Positions 1 to 12,349 of a DNA stretch of 25,960 nucleotides are shown in pieces. The stretch is from contig AZLU01000186.1 of NCBI GenBank assembly GCA_002224055.1, positions 55,610 through 81,569 on the forward strand, read 5' to 3'. This DNA comes from Pezizomycotina sp. ARF18 (taxonomy: Eukaryota; Ascomycota). The notes under the pieces are model-generated. The model did no database searches. It worked only from the letters and a program-made list of their open reading frames with translations, and was not told the origin of the DNA. Each line of letters starts with the position of its first letter. The stretch's first letter is position 1. A program made the translations under genes and the position numbers.

Positions 1-38
<38 letters not shown>

Positions 39-2389
39 GCACATGCAGGACAGAAAACAAAGAGCCACCAAACAAGGAGAATGAAAAGATTAAAATCTAT
101 TATATACAAGGGACGATAGAAGTAAAAGGGCCCCTGGGCTGGAGGCGTTTATGGGTAAAAGAAGGAAAGAGTCGCGTATGGGGAGGGTCGTTTAAGGGAA
201 ATAAAGAAAAATTTAAAGAGGAAAAAAAAAGAGGAAAGGTTCAGCTCCAAGAAATAATCCGCAGTGCACACGCACAAGAAAAGAGAGGTAGAGAGTTTTT
301 CGGTTAGCTTTGTTTTACTTCCTTCCTTAGTAATAAATACCTACCAGCAACAGCCAAACGGCAGTATACAACGGCAGTAACAGTTGAGAAAAATAAGAGA
401 GTGTGAGAGAACTACAAGGGTTACGATACCGGTTGTTCCGATCCTAGTCAAGCTTGCTCTAAAATTTTAACTAGTAGCCTATATAGTAGCATCCTGATTG
501 ACTGATACTTCGGTCGTCGGTTATATTCATAATACGTTAAAAAAAATTTTAACCATCTTCCTTCTTCGATAAATTTCCAACTTGTCTAAGGTCAGTATCT
601 AGTACATCCTTCAGAGAGCATCATACTCTTAGATATTGTTTGTAGTACGGAGCCAGCTGCAAGTACTAGAGAGGAGACGCTCCAAATTGTAAATTTATAT
701 TGGTCGACCAACGCATCACAGTTACGTGCATTGATCGAAATGATTGTATTGTAAATTTAAGAGGGATTTACGGATAAGGAAAGCGAAAGGAGGAGGACAA
801 CGAGTTCGGAGGCCCAACAAAGAGATGTTAAATAAATACCTAAATATAAGAGGGTTTTGCATGCTCTATAGTCGAAATGAGCTTCTAGAAGAATGGTTGA
901 GAAAATCACGAGTTCAAGCTTAGAAGAGGAGTTCTTTTTTTCTTTTTTTTTCTCCCCAATAGCTGTATTCGAGCTGCGAGGTTTTAGTTGGAGAACATTC
1001 CGAGGACAACTATCCTTTTATTTCACGCTGCGATGCCGGCAAAAAAAAAAAAATAGAATAAGATAAATAAAATAATTAGCTTGAACTTCCACACTGAGGC
1101 ACATAGTCAGAATGAATCATATTAACGCAAAAGGGGAAAATCGAAATGAGAGACGGATACCTACTTGACATACGTTATACGAAGTCCACATCTCTAGCGC
1201 GGTGAGGAAAGGTGGGCAGACAAAGAAATAGCTTTCATAAGTATTGGATAAGTAGTTCGATATGTGGAAATTGGAAACGGATATGCTCAGATTTAAAGAG
1301 CCGAAAATTGAAGCAACATACAGATGGGGCAAGGAAACGAAAAAAAAAAAAAAATGATAGCTTTAGAGACTGACTGAATAAACGACACCCAAACCTTAAC
1401 TGTATTAATTGGTTCGATATAGCGCTTTTTCAGGCTTTCCGAACCACGCTGGAAGAATGGAGAATAGAATCTTCACACTTTCACGGCGATAGACAATACA
1501 ATACTGAGACGATAAAAGCGATATATAGGATGGTTTATTAGATACAACCGAGGCGAGAAAAAAAAGAGTAATAATCCCATTAAATTTATAGAAACTTGGG
1601 AGTAAAGTAATGAGGTATTACACCAAGAGAGAAATAGAAATTTGATGAGGTGGAATGAAGAATAGTACCAAAAAGCAATGATAAGTACTCCATGAATGGT
1701 AATCGGCGACGACATGATTAACAAAATTATAATAACGAACGAAAGCAAAAGAAAAGAAACAAAAATATGAAAAAAAGAGTCCTATTCATTAGATGTGAAA
1801 TGGCCTGAAAGGAGAAGGAGCACCGACGATGGCTTGAATTGGCGATAAAAAATGTAAAAAAAGCGAAGGGATATGAGGCGTGAGTGAATGGACGAAATAA
1901 ATAAGGCAAAAGAAACGAAAATTATTTTATCTTAATCCCAAAAAAGAGTAACCCAGCTTGAAATAGACGACCGACATAGAAAACAATGTTCGATACAGTA
2001 GTGAATATAGAACCGAAACTTTGAGGGGATAGCAAAATCGTGACAAGCCAGATGCTCAGGCAACTTTATACGGACCTCTTAACGATACTCATAAAGTCGT
2101 AAATATCAGATAAATATATATATCGAAGTAAAAGTTCGAGAAAGACGTGGGTGGTGGGTAAGACATTCCAGATAGTCTATAGGGCGGATGAGGATGGTTG
2201 TGTTTCCAGATAAACCATCGAACCAATTTCAACAGGGACGGTGTATACGTTCGGGCTCTTCGGTGGGGAAGGCGAGAAAAAAAGAAAGTAAAAGGCATAT
2301 TGGTTTATAGTATGAGCGTCTGGAGATTTTTTTGTAGGATCACTATACAAAAGAAAAAAGATAAGCATATTAATAGGACAGATTCTTAG
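1..2389. other. Gene-poor flank left of the G-alpha gene
   Basis: No reading frame here resembles a known protein. The frames that stay open are short and made of Phe/Ser/Leu or Lys runs, as expected from low-complexity DNA. The stretch opens with 36 A residues (1-36) and holds further A runs at 1041-1053 and about 1340-1354. The plus strand is purine-rich over long parts (for example 100-300 and 1740-1920), so the minus strand is pyrimidine-rich. The right end must contain the 3' UTR of the minus-strand G-alpha gene. A gene lying mostly left of the window cannot be excluded. Confidence 0.7.
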
Positions 2390-3814
2390 CGTTAAATCGG
2401 AGTTATTCAAGTAGAACATACTGTCTTGCACGCTAGCCATGGTAATCTTTAGCAAATTCGTATCCGTGGCATTTGTATAGTGAACATATATATCTTTGTT
2501 GGATTCCGATTCAACCGTTTGAAATTCTCATGGAAGAATTCTGACGCCTGCTTGAAGGACTTCATGTCGCCTTGGTAGTCGGAAAGTACTTCTGATGGGG
2601 GAGAACGGTAACTTTGTTTAAAAAGATCTATCTTGTTCAGGAACAGGATAATAGATGTTCGGATGAACCACTGCGAATTGCATATGGATTCGAAAAGCAT
2701 CAAAGCCTCTTGCATTTGATTCTACGTGCGAAGCAAATCAGTAAAGGAAATAAAGAAGGGGTTATATTTGAGAAAAAGGTTTGGAGTTCATACTGCGTCT
2801 TTATCTCAACAAGACATTGATCGTAGCCACTTATAGCGACCAGAAAAGCAAGGCTGTCACGTTTTCGAAGCAATGTATCCACTTCTTCCGTTCCGAGCGC
2901 TGACCACCGACATCGAACATTCTGTATGTCAATGAACCAAGGTTGAACTCAGCTTCCGTAATACAGTCGTCTTTAGCCTGGACCTGAGAATATCCTGATC
3001 ATCGGGTACGTAATTGCGGAGAATATACGATCCAGAGAATCAAAATAGCTATAGCAGAATCGTAAGCAGATTGTAAAAGAAAGGGAAATAAAAACAATAC
3101 GCAACTTGATAGGTAAATTTGATGCAGAACGCTGTATAATCCTGATTCACATTTCATTTTATTTTTTTTTAAACTTACTATCCCAGATTATCGTGCAGGG
3201 CGAATTCGTTCCCTCGCCACGGCCGCCTGTACACCTTTATCCTTCCAAAGTGACTCAAAAGCAGGTAGATATTCCTTCGGGAAGTTTTCTCCGCGGCCGA
3301 GTTCGCGTTCGGAGTTTATAAGAGACACGTATTGCTCATTTTGAGGAAGCTCGAAGGCAATCTCGTACACCTCCATTGCCTCTAGATGAGTTTCATGGAG
3401 CCGGCAAGGTTGGCAAATATAATAACACGATACTGGTCCTGTCGTTTTTCGAGAATCCAGCAGTATGTAATAAGCCTCATCTGCTTGAGAATTGTCGATT
3501 TTCCGCTTTCGCCAGCACCTAATGAGGAAGAATATATAGCTTGTCAGCGAGCCCTCCACTGCTGCTTTCGTTTTGTGTGCATGTATGTATGTCTTGGAGT
3601 GGTTTATTTTTTACGTATATCCTATCATTTTTGACGAGATTTCCTCAAAATAAACTTTCTCACAACCCGTTTCTCTGCAGAAGGGTTGTCGCTTACCTAA
3701 AAGCAAGAGCTTGACTTCTTTCGCCATCCGTTTTTCGTCCTGCTTGATGAGTTTTTCGATCTCCCTGGACTTGACTGAGCCCTCGTCCGGGCCATCTCCT
3801 CCTCCCATACACAT
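2390..3814 (-). CDS. Heterotrimeric G protein alpha subunit, fungal type with MC-x-GG N-terminus
   Basis: GTP-binding alpha subunit of a heterotrimeric G protein, acting at the plasma membrane below seven-helix receptors. Four exons are visible: 3814-3697, 3518-3179, 3048-2794 and 2721 to about 2390. Introns are 3696-3519 (splitting the P-loop after LLLLG), 3178-3049 and 2793-2722. The N-terminus is [12 protein letters not shown], with Cys2 a likely palmitoylation site, followed by KEVKLLLLG. Exon 2 has the P-loop [13 protein letters not shown]. Exon 3 has VPDDQDIL, the switch I region with RLKTT, the switch II motif [19 protein letters not shown] and [11 protein letters not shown]. Exon 4 has FLNKIDLF (NKxD), then [23 protein letters not shown] with the TxAT guanine-contact motif. 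Frame breaks lie near 3380, 3205, 2964, 2842, 2805 and 2493, several fitting loss of one base from a doublet. The stop codon is not resolved, so the 3' end is approximate. The N-terminus resembles fungal alpha subunits starting MCFGG rather than the MGCGMS type of GNA-1/FadA. I am sure of the family and less sure of the subclass. Confidence 0.97.
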
Positions 3815-3898
3815 CGCGAGTACTTGATTTAAGAACGAAATTTTGACGACGTTTTTTGGTAAATCGTTTCGGTGCGCTACGGGACGGGAGCGGGAGGG

Positions 3899-3907
3899 CT
3901 TTATATA
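3899..3907 (-). promoter_or_regulatory. Candidate TATA box of the G-alpha gene
   Basis: On the minus strand TATATAAAG lies about 85 bases upstream of the G-alpha start codon at 3814, between a CT-rich stretch and an A29 tract (3920-3948). Position and sequence fit a core promoter, but no transcript data support it. Confidence 0.4.
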
Positions 3908-3914
3908 GCTTTTA

Positions 3915-3919
<5 letters not shown>

Positions 3920-3948
<29 letters not shown>
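3920..3948. repeat. A29 homopolymer upstream of G-alpha
   Basis: An uninterrupted run of 29 A on the plus strand, just upstream of the candidate TATA box of the minus-strand G-alpha gene. Tracts of this kind exclude nucleosomes in fungal promoters in general; that role here is inference. Its length may be inexact if the assembly mis-measures homopolymers. Confidence 0.9.
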
Positions 3949-3949
<1 letters not shown>

Positions 3950-4785
3950 CGCGTGGCGTTTAAAAAGGGGGTCCGAGGGTGCGTGAAAGTGGATAGGCGG
4001 CCGAAGGGGAATCAATCGAGACCGGGAAAGGAGAGGGAAAAAGGGAGATGTTTTTAACTGCAGGGTGGAGTACGAGAATAAGCGACGCAATTATTGCCTG
4101 TGTGGAAAGACGGAGACAAAAGTATTAGAAGGGTCTCGGTTACGGTGACTATATTCAAATGACACAATCTACTACCGCCGAGGGTCTGCAAAGAAAGGCG
4201 AAAATGGGGGTTTTTTTATCAAAAAAAAAAAAAAAGTTATTCGTCTGGTACAACGAGCACTACAGAGAGCAAGAGTAGAGCACCGAGCATGAAAGCTATA
4301 ATAAACATTGGACGATGTATAATGATACAGGAAATCCAGATTTACATAATATAAATGAGGTGAGGTGCAACATAACACGAAGGATGCTTACCGGAATTTG
4401 ACACAAAAAAACTGCGACCTTGAATATGTATATTGAACAAGGGTAGAATGATGAAGACAAGACTTCAGGTGTTGCACACCGCGAAGAATGAGAGGGCCTG
4501 TTCTTTGTAAATTTTGGTTGGATTATCGGACGGCGACAATGAGATCGGCGGAGCGCTCGTGGGCAAATTCTGCAGACTCTGAAGATTTTTTTTCCCCGCT
4601 GACTTCCTCTACCTAATATCCGGGACCACGATGTATCGAGGACCGCAAGGCAATGCGAAATAGGAAAATAATATGGCAGAGATGAGTAGATTTGATTTGC
4701 TAAGAGGACAGGTAAACTCTAGTTGGGCAGAAATCCGAGGCGATTCGTTAGTTCTTACGTTCAAGGCAGTGATGCTGGCTGATAA

Positions 4786-5145
4786 GGGAGGTCGAGGTGA
4801 GAGGGGGAAAAGAAAGATGGGAAAAGAAAGATGGGAGAAAGGAAAATAAAGATACGAAAGAAAAGCAGATTTCTTTTTCTTTTTCTAAAAAAAAAAAAAA
4901 AAGTAGATAGATATTGATCTAAATAGATAAATAACAAATGCAAGAAATAAATATTGCAAAAATTGGGTGCCTTTTTTAAACCAAAGAAACTGAGGGAAAG
5001 AGGAAGACCCAAGACAAAAAAGAAAATTGCGCGGCATTGTTACCCTATGTTTTGAAACGAAGAAAGATAGAGAGGGGAGAGGGAAAGGTGGGGGGCAGAG
5101 AGACAATCGGGTAAAAGGGAGAATTAAGTAGCAGAAGAAAAAAGA
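4786..5145. repeat. Purine-rich plus-strand block (pyrimidine-rich minus strand)
   Basis: The plus strand is dominated by G and A, with two long nearly pure stretches at about 4790-4870 and 5055-5145, separated by an A16 run and mixed sequence. Read on the minus strand it is a CT-rich tract about 1 kb upstream of the G-alpha start. CT-rich tracts are common in fungal promoters, so a regulatory role is possible but unproven. Confidence 0.5.
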
Positions 5146-5201
5146 TATATACAAGTGAATGAATATTCGGTATATATAATTATTATCAAGAGATGTGCAA
5201 T

Positions 5202-5230
5202 AGGGTACTAGATCTTAATCTAGAGACCCT
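5202..5230. repeat. Interrupted inverted repeat (possible hairpin)
   Basis: AGGGT at 5202 pairs with ACCCT ending at 5230. Inside these arms TAGAT pairs with ATCTA around a short loop. The symmetry is imperfect only in the 2-3 bases between the two stem parts. No gene is adjacent, so a terminator or structured RNA role cannot be argued. Confidence 0.45.
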
Positions 5231-8200
5231 ACAATAATTTATAATGAAACAAGACACGAAATATTCAAAGCTCTTTGATGGTATTGTCGTTCTTTTCGCC
5301 TTTTATAATCGGGTACTCCGGAAATATAATAATAAAGGATATTCGAATATCGTTTAGGCTGCCTTTCTTTCTCTTTCACTCAGCTGGGCTGTTGAAATAA
5401 ATCAAATCTCCATTTATATGACATGAGAATCGATTATTTCCTTCTTTCCTGCATTTTTCTTTCTGTCTTTCTTTGTTAAACAGTTTTACTTCTTATACAC
5501 CGCTATTTTATACTTTCGTGGGGGTAGAAAAGAAAAGTATAATGATATAAGAGACAGTATTATTATTATCATTATTATTATTAACTATAGAAAGAAGGAA
5601 AATCGTCGTTTGACGTAGGTCGACGAGCAGCTTCTCTTTCTCTCTTGTTATTTCTTTATTTATTTATTTTTACTCCTAGTTTATAAGAAGAGGAGAGAAT
5701 AAAGAGTGAGGACAGAATAATAGATATAAAGCACCACTACTCCTACACTCAAATTAATGACGGAGACCGCTAGTCATGTTTAAATCTCCAGGAAAAAAAA
5801 AAAAAAAAAAGGCGAAACCGGATATTTAATGATAGCGGACTTTGAGGAAAATAAAGCAATAGAAGGAAAGGGGAAGGTAGAAGGTCTTAAAATCACTCGA
5901 CTTGGCACATACCAGATTTGGCGATTGAGCTTAGCCTCTCTAGAAGAGGGCCCAGTCCAGGACTGAGAGAGAGAGTTGATAAGTATAATTATTCCAGGCC
6001 CGGGGAAGAGAAATCGATGAACCAACAGGCCTACTAAGCAATAATGACGATAGCTCCGCTCGAGGCCTCTAGGTCTACTAAGGTTCTCTAGTTACTAATT
6101 CCGACCAAACAATACGAAATATTCGAGACCCTTCTTCCTTCAGCGTAAATAGGGAGAAAGTGAAGATAAAACCGCTAAAAGTCCTGAATGACTGCGGACT
6201 ATTTTTAATCCTTTCTTAGTTTCTGTATTTTACCGGTTTTCTTGTCAGAAACCCTAGGTAAGAGAAACTACCGGACAGCTCGTAATTAACCTTTGCGGTA
6301 GTAGATAAACCGTTCGAATTTTGCGACTCGACAAGAGGCCGAATAAGATATTAGGGAATAGAATAGTAAATAAAATAAAATAAAAATGAGGTGGGCGATG
6401 GATGGCTTTTAAGAGGGAAAGGAAAAAGAAAATATAAGGATACTATTTTTTACGATCTTCCCTTTAAGAAAAATAAAATAAAATAAAATAAGAAAAATCT
6501 GTGCAGAAAATACGGATGGCCACAAATTAATAAATAATAAATAAATAAATATTAATAAAAAATAATAAAAAAAATAGAGATTGCAGTGAACTGCACCTCT
6601 TCGGCTTGAATTGATCTGCCGATATGTGGGGACGTTCTCTCTCGTGCTAAATTTTTTTTTTCCCTTGAAGTACAAAAACGTAAAGAATATCGGAGATCTT
6701 TTTTTTTTTTTCCCATTCCCCCTTATTGTCTATTCTAGGTGTTTTTATAAACTACCCTCTCCGGATTTGTTTTAATCCTTGCGTGGAGAAGAACCATCTA
6801 AACAAATAGGTATCCTAATAAGTAGTGTATATTAGATCAATAGCTCACGGGAAGACTTTGATAGACTTATAGTCTATAGACTCCTCGAAAGGGGTTTCAG
6901 CAAAAGTGAAGGTACTCTGTCGATTAGATACAGAAATATAACTAAATCGGGTTAGGCGTTTTGATCGCGAGCTTAAGCGGAACTGAGCTGAGGAGCTATA
7001 TTCTTCTTATTAGTATTCGAGTTTGTATTTATTCATCTAGCAAAAAAAAGGTATAGAATATACTACTTTTTATTCTAAACAGAAAATATGAATGAACAAA
7101 AATAAATAAATCTTAACTACTTCCTAATCATACTAGTACTTATAACCGCTCCTCACGAGCACAACATTGCAGATACTTTACATCTTGCGTTAGTCTTACT
7201 TATATTTCCGTCTGTGCCTGAGTCAAGAGGGGAAAAAACCAACTGCTTTACGTTCACGAAGTGGGTCATTTTAAACCCCCTCATCCTTTCTTATACAGGT
7301 TAGGCTGACATGGATTTCAAAAAAAGCCTCGCCGAATACTCCACACGAGCAGATATAGCTAAGAAGAGAGAAAGTATATTCGTTTTACGGCTTGTTTATC
7401 TGTCTCCTTAAATTTTCCTTTTAGCACAGGAAGATAAATATTGTTATTTATCACACCTAGGCAAATTCATGATAGAGGCCAACGCCGATGATGTATATAC
7501 GTCAGATAAACTGGAGTCCACGAATTACAATACCTTTTAGGGCACCTTCGGGAAGTCTAAAAGGAGCCGTGGGGGAAACAACAAGTGACGCTTTGGAGAC
7601 ATTAAGTCTTCGAAGCCTCATCTTATAGAGGCAAAGTATCACCAATAAATATTGAGAAATATCGCGGTGCAGAATTACGTTTTGTGTATACCGCTACTTC
7701 CTTTCTCCTCTCTTTCCCACTTTCTTTCTTTCTTTTTTTTTTTTTTCTTAAGAACTTGAGCAAGGCGAGATTATTAGTTGGAATAGTTTCGCTTCTCACA
7801 TGCGGAGACCTTGTATACCATGTATACACCGAAGCCAACGGTCTTTTGGTGAGTTATATAAATATAATTGGCCAAAAAAAAAAACCTTTATCACCGCAAT
7901 CCATAAAACTTCTAGAAAAAGAAAAGTATACGTATAATTGTCAATTTCCAGGACACGTTCAGCACGAGCCAGTAAGATATTGCGATGGCCTCTAGGATCA
8001 TTGGTTGGGTTGCAATGTACGATTATCCAAATTAGGAGTAATTCTCTTTATTCAAATCGCGCGACGCAATTAAATATATACTGTCTTCTCCTTATATAAC
8101 CGCTTACTTCAGCAAAGGCGATTTATAGGAGCAATAAAATAATAATAAGAAATACCAGTTACAACTTGCAAAGCTGGATCTTTGTATAATCATGATAATT

Positions 8201-8250
8201 ATATATTGAAGTAGGATTAATCACCGATAAATTAGATCAGAGCCGATGTA

Positions 8251-9530
8251 ATTTAAAAAGGAGAGAATAATTTCTCGAGCCGAGTGTGGGCTTTGTCGTC
8301 AGAGTCTGGACTCTGGAGTCTGGACCCCCTTGGTTCAACACAAATGTACCCACTACCTGGGATCCCCCTGTCAGATCGTGAAGAGGAACGGGAACTGAAG
8401 GCTCTCTGCCCTGGATAAAGTCCTATTTGGGGTGACACCGAGTGAATAGTCAGTAGCGAAAAAAGGGTGCCCTTATATATATACCTACTGTACCTACCTA
8501 CTTGATATATGTATCTTTTGTTTCTCACATGTATCGCTTCCTAAAATAACGCTATTGATCGCGAACTTGCATCATGCACTAGCATCACAGGGGTAGAAAA
8601 ACTTAGCAGTGGAAACGAGATATCGGGAACAAGAATATTCCTAGGCGGTACTGGTACTAAACTCGAGCCTCGTTGGAATACGATAAATTCTAAGTTTTTT
8701 GAATTGATTTGAATATCAACTTATTCATATCTCATTATCTACCTGAGCTGGTTTTTCACAAATTTCGCTATATAACTCCGCGACAATTTATTGCCATTCG
8801 ATAAACCTAGTGGCGCTCGTTCATAATAATTTATTCTATAATTTTCAACACCGAATTTCCTTGCTTACTTGCCTGGGTGCCTGGGTATAGAAATGGGTTT
8901 CTAACCGTCAACAAAATACAGGCGCACACTTAATTGACGTTACTAAATATACGGCGTGAGAATATATATATATATAAACGATTCAAAAGATAAGAGCGGC
9001 ACAACAACATTATAAACATCCCGAGTAGTAGTAGATTTTGTATAAGTATATACGTATTATTTAACCACAAAGCGTGATAATTCAAATAGTTCCAGGGCAG
9101 CAAAAGTAGATAGAGAGAACTTTTTCGTAAGTTAAACGCCAAATGCAAGGTTCGCGAAATCCGAGAAGTTGATGTATCTTACGCACACGTGCATTGGTAT
9201 GTCTCACTTTGATTAACTGACCTTTGCCGCCGCTGGTTGTGCGTCTGTCAATTCACTCGGCCATGGGATCGGGTGCTGCACCGACGTTACGCATCAATCG
9301 AGTGGGCGAGAAAAAAAAAACGGCTCTTACTACTGAATTTTAAGTTACTACCAGGATTTAAAGCTGGGGATTAATACGATAATATAATAATGACATTATT
9401 GTCAATATCGTGATCAGGGCAAAATATGCCGTATGGATAACGCCGTTCTGTCAAGCTCACTTCCTAGGGGCCATGTACCATCCCGGACACGGTATAGCGG
9501 AAAATTTCACACCATCACAACAACGTTAAA
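8251..9530. other. Gene-free spacer, middle part
   Basis: No protein-like frame was recognised. Small repeats include two copies of AGTCTGGAC near 8299-8325, a tandem GCCTGGGT near 8871-8886, tandem ACCTACTGT-like units near 8480-8503 and an AT dinucleotide run near 8962-8977. Base composition is less AT-rich at 9180-9310. Nothing there matches an rRNA or tRNA that I recognise. Confidence 0.5.
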
Positions 9531-9900
9531 AGTTTATAAAAACTAAAAATATTATCATAAATTTTTAATAAATTGATATGATATATCTAATATAACTTAT
9601 AAATTAAATTAAATTATATATTGATTTAAATAAAAATTTTAATGATGTGTTTGTAAGTTTTTTATAAGTTTTTTATTATATATATCGAACAAAAAAATTT
9701 ATAAATATTTTGCTTGGTTTCACTTATATTCTCATACTAATGCGACAATTTCATGACATATTTATATATATTTAATCGATTATTTTTAAAAAAAAAAAAA
9801 AAAAATAACGTTCTAAGCTTTTAATGTTACGAAAGATATATTAATTCTTTAAAAAAAAATTTTTTTTTTCGATTTTATCAATTTTTATTGTTTTGACGAA
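9531..9900. other. Very AT-rich island
   Basis: About 370 bases made almost entirely of A and T, clearly more extreme than the flanks. It contains an A18 tract (9788-9805) and an A9T10 junction (9851-9869). It has no open frame of note. It could be a remnant of a mutated repeat (RIP-like decay), an organellar insertion or simple AT-rich spacer. The sequence alone does not decide. Confidence 0.55.
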
Positions 9901-10803
9901 TTATTGAAAAATTCCACTTGCCGTGTCCGGGGATGGTATGTACATGAGCCCTGAATATTTGAGCCGAGGGGTCGTACTTCTTACTGTGTATATAGAGCCT
10001 TTTGAAGATCTAGTCAAGTAAGGGAAAAAAAAAAAAAAACGGCAATTCTTTTTCTCGTTATATATGCATCTGATCACGAGCCGGAGTTTTAAAGGGACAT
10101 ATAAAATGGAAGCCCCGGGGAAAGCAACACCACACAGTAACATGAGAACTTTCGGCTTTTTGACAAGGTTCAAACTTCAAACTAACCTGGGAGCCTTGGT
10201 CAATGTCAAGTGGTTAAATTTATTTCAAATGGAACATTTTTCCACACGATATACACTTATATAAATAAGCTCGCCTAGGATCGACCAGATCCGATCCAAA
10301 ATCGAACGCTATTTCCGTACGCTGTTTAACTTCCAAGCTGGTTCCTCCTAGGAGAAAAAAAATTTTTTTTTTCATTATTGTTATCCGCATCTCGCTCCTC
10401 TTCGAGGCCGCTGGCTCGTATAAATAATTTTCACTAAATAAAAAGCATTGTCAGTATGTCAGCGTGCCCAGCAGGACGAAAGTCTTGTCGACAGATAATT
10501 TAATTATTTGTTATTGGGACAGGATGATGCTGGGGTTCGTCTTTCTTTTCAGTCCACGAGTCCAAAGGACAAGATGCGGCTGTGACGATAGCAAGGATCG
10601 TTTCCACTTTTTAAGCTTAGACCCTTGCACTCTCTAAACTGATTAGTCCTCAAACGCGAAGCCTTTCCCTCCGGAAACGCCGATTATATTAGAGGAAAAA
10701 ATTTTTTTTTTTATTAGCGATCCAGCTTATCCGGATGAGGGTGATCTGATGGGAAACGGCAGGAAGAAGATGTCGACTGAAGTGAATATTATTATATTTC
10801 TTC

Positions 10804-10836
<33 letters not shown>

Positions 10837-10837
10837 A
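10804..10837. repeat. T13A21 palindromic homopolymer junction
   Basis: Thirteen T are followed directly by twenty-one A, so the two halves can pair. It is the longest of several T/A or A/T homopolymer junctions in the window. Function unknown. Confidence 0.9.
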
Positions 10838-12312
10838 GCGAGGAAGATCGTGAGGTATTCGTGTTTCTCGCGGGAGATCTTTCAGAAGGACGGGAGAGCT
10901 TTTGAGCTTGACTTTGAAGGAGGGACTTTCGTCACAAACGAAAATTAGCATGGGTGACCCCCTGGAGTGCCATGTAGCTTGAAATAGAAACATTAACGAG
11001 GCTTCCCCGAAGGTAATAAACAAAGCATCTCTGTTAACTAAAGAAGCGTGGGGTAGAAGTCATTATGATCGCAGTGAGGAATCCTGGTGTAAGCTCTTCT
11101 TTTCCTATTCCCGGATGATATTAAATAAAACAGAACAGCAGGCACGGGAAAAAGAAGCCTAGAAGTCAGATAAGGCACGATCTCGCAGCCCTTACAGCCT
11201 CGTTGTTTCCCCGTCTTCAATAAAATTGGTCAGCGTTGTCAGCGCGCTAAGGCTCCAATCGGTTCGAACAACTGCTCGAGATGCACTGCAAGTTGTGCAT
11301 GCAGGTTTTCTTCGCAGTCCCGGCAATCCCAACTGCAACACACTCTTTTAAATGCCCATTTCTCCTTCTATTGATTGCCAAGTGTACTTAGATCTGGAGG
11401 AAGATTATATATATTTTCTGAGTTGGAAGCTTGGAGGTAATTGTTGTGTATACTTATATAATTTTGCTCTTCTGCAGGGCGAAAGAAAAATAAGGCAAAA
11501 TCCATTTTATAGAAGTTGGTGTGAGTGAGACGAGCCTTTTTTTTTTTTTTTTTTTTTTTTTTTATCGAAAAACACCCACCCAAAATAAAAGATACACTGC
11601 TATTTATTATTTTCGTATAATATTATTTATTATTATCTCTCATTTTTTTTTTCCTACCCTTGTTCCTCTCTGAGGTGTCTCTCCCTCTTGTCATTTTATT
11701 ATTTTTTCCCTCTCCTTCTCACCAACTTTCTAGGTTTTTTTAAAACGAGGAAAAGGGAGGATAAGTAATTTTAAGTCCCAAATATTATTTACTTTTGTAT
11801 TGTTATTATATACTGTCTGTGTAATAATACACCAGTAAATAAAAAATACAAATAATACCCTTTGTATATTTACCTATTATCTGTTCTTCCTTCCTTCCTT
11901 CCTTTCTTTTTCCCTTGGTTATATTCGTCGGTATTGCTATCAGTTGTGAGCTTACTGTCGAGAGTCAATTTCCATTTATCGGGAGCTGATACTCCTATTC
12001 CATTCGTTTGTTCGTCAATTTTGGCTGACCGCCGTTTCTCCCTCCCTCTTTCCCTATCTTTCTCTTCCTTTCTACTTCAATAACGATCCACGTTCCAAAT
12101 CTGTCTCCTGTTGGATGTTATACTACAAAATAGTAACATTCTTTTCATCGATTTTAGACCCCTTAGTCAAATTCCCCCTATTAATCTGGGCAGTAGAAGA
12201 GGAAAAGTTATCACCAGTTCGACACTGAACCGCGTACAAATCAAATACAAGATCGTCAAATTCAACGGGACGCCTTTTTTTGTTTTTAATCACTTGCTTT
12301 CAGATTCTTCAA

Positions 12313-12314
<2 letters not shown>

Positions 12315-12348
<34 letters not shown>
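12315..12348. repeat. T34 homopolymer upstream of the DUF1765 gene
   Basis: An uninterrupted run of 34 T on the plus strand, about 225 bases upstream of the first sequence that fits the DUF1765 protein. It may be a nucleosome-depleting promoter element (inference), and its exact length is uncertain. Confidence 0.9.

Positions 12349-12349
<1 letters not shown>

Larger units (their letters stand above)
3949..8250. other. Long gene-free spacer, left part: purine blocks, A/T tracts, microsatellites
   Basis: No frame looks like a conserved protein; open stretches are poly-Phe, poly-Lys or Ser/Leu-rich. Visible structure includes A runs at about 4220-4234, 4887-4902 and 5793-5810, and T runs near 6650-6662 and 6700-6711. 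There is a purine-rich block at about 4786-5145 with a tandem AAAGAAAGATGGGA-like unit at 4808-4835. Other items are an ATT trinucleotide stretch near 5559-5583, AAAAT pentamers at 6370-6390 and 6470-6492, and an AATA-rich stretch at 6528-6575. A hairpin at 5202-5230 is listed separately. The near side must contain the 5' UTR and promoter of G-alpha. Confidence 0.65.

Noticed and set aside
1-36. Telomere or contig end signal from the opening A tract
   Set aside because: Pure A is not a telomere repeat, and similar tracts occur inside the window.
7684-7995. 103-codon plus-strand frame starting MYTATSFLLS
   Set aside because: Its first half is Phe/Leu/Ser from a pyrimidine run and the rest has no motif or splice context.
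9901-10264. Open frames on both strands
   Set aside because: No family resemblance, interrupted by homopolymer-encoded Phe or Lys runs, and no supporting splice sites.
10727-11023. 98-codon minus-strand frame and a plus-strand frame with FELDFEGGTFVTNEN
   Set aside because: Both are partly protein-like but contradict each other, and neither matches a known family; left as spacer to be tested by RNA-seq.
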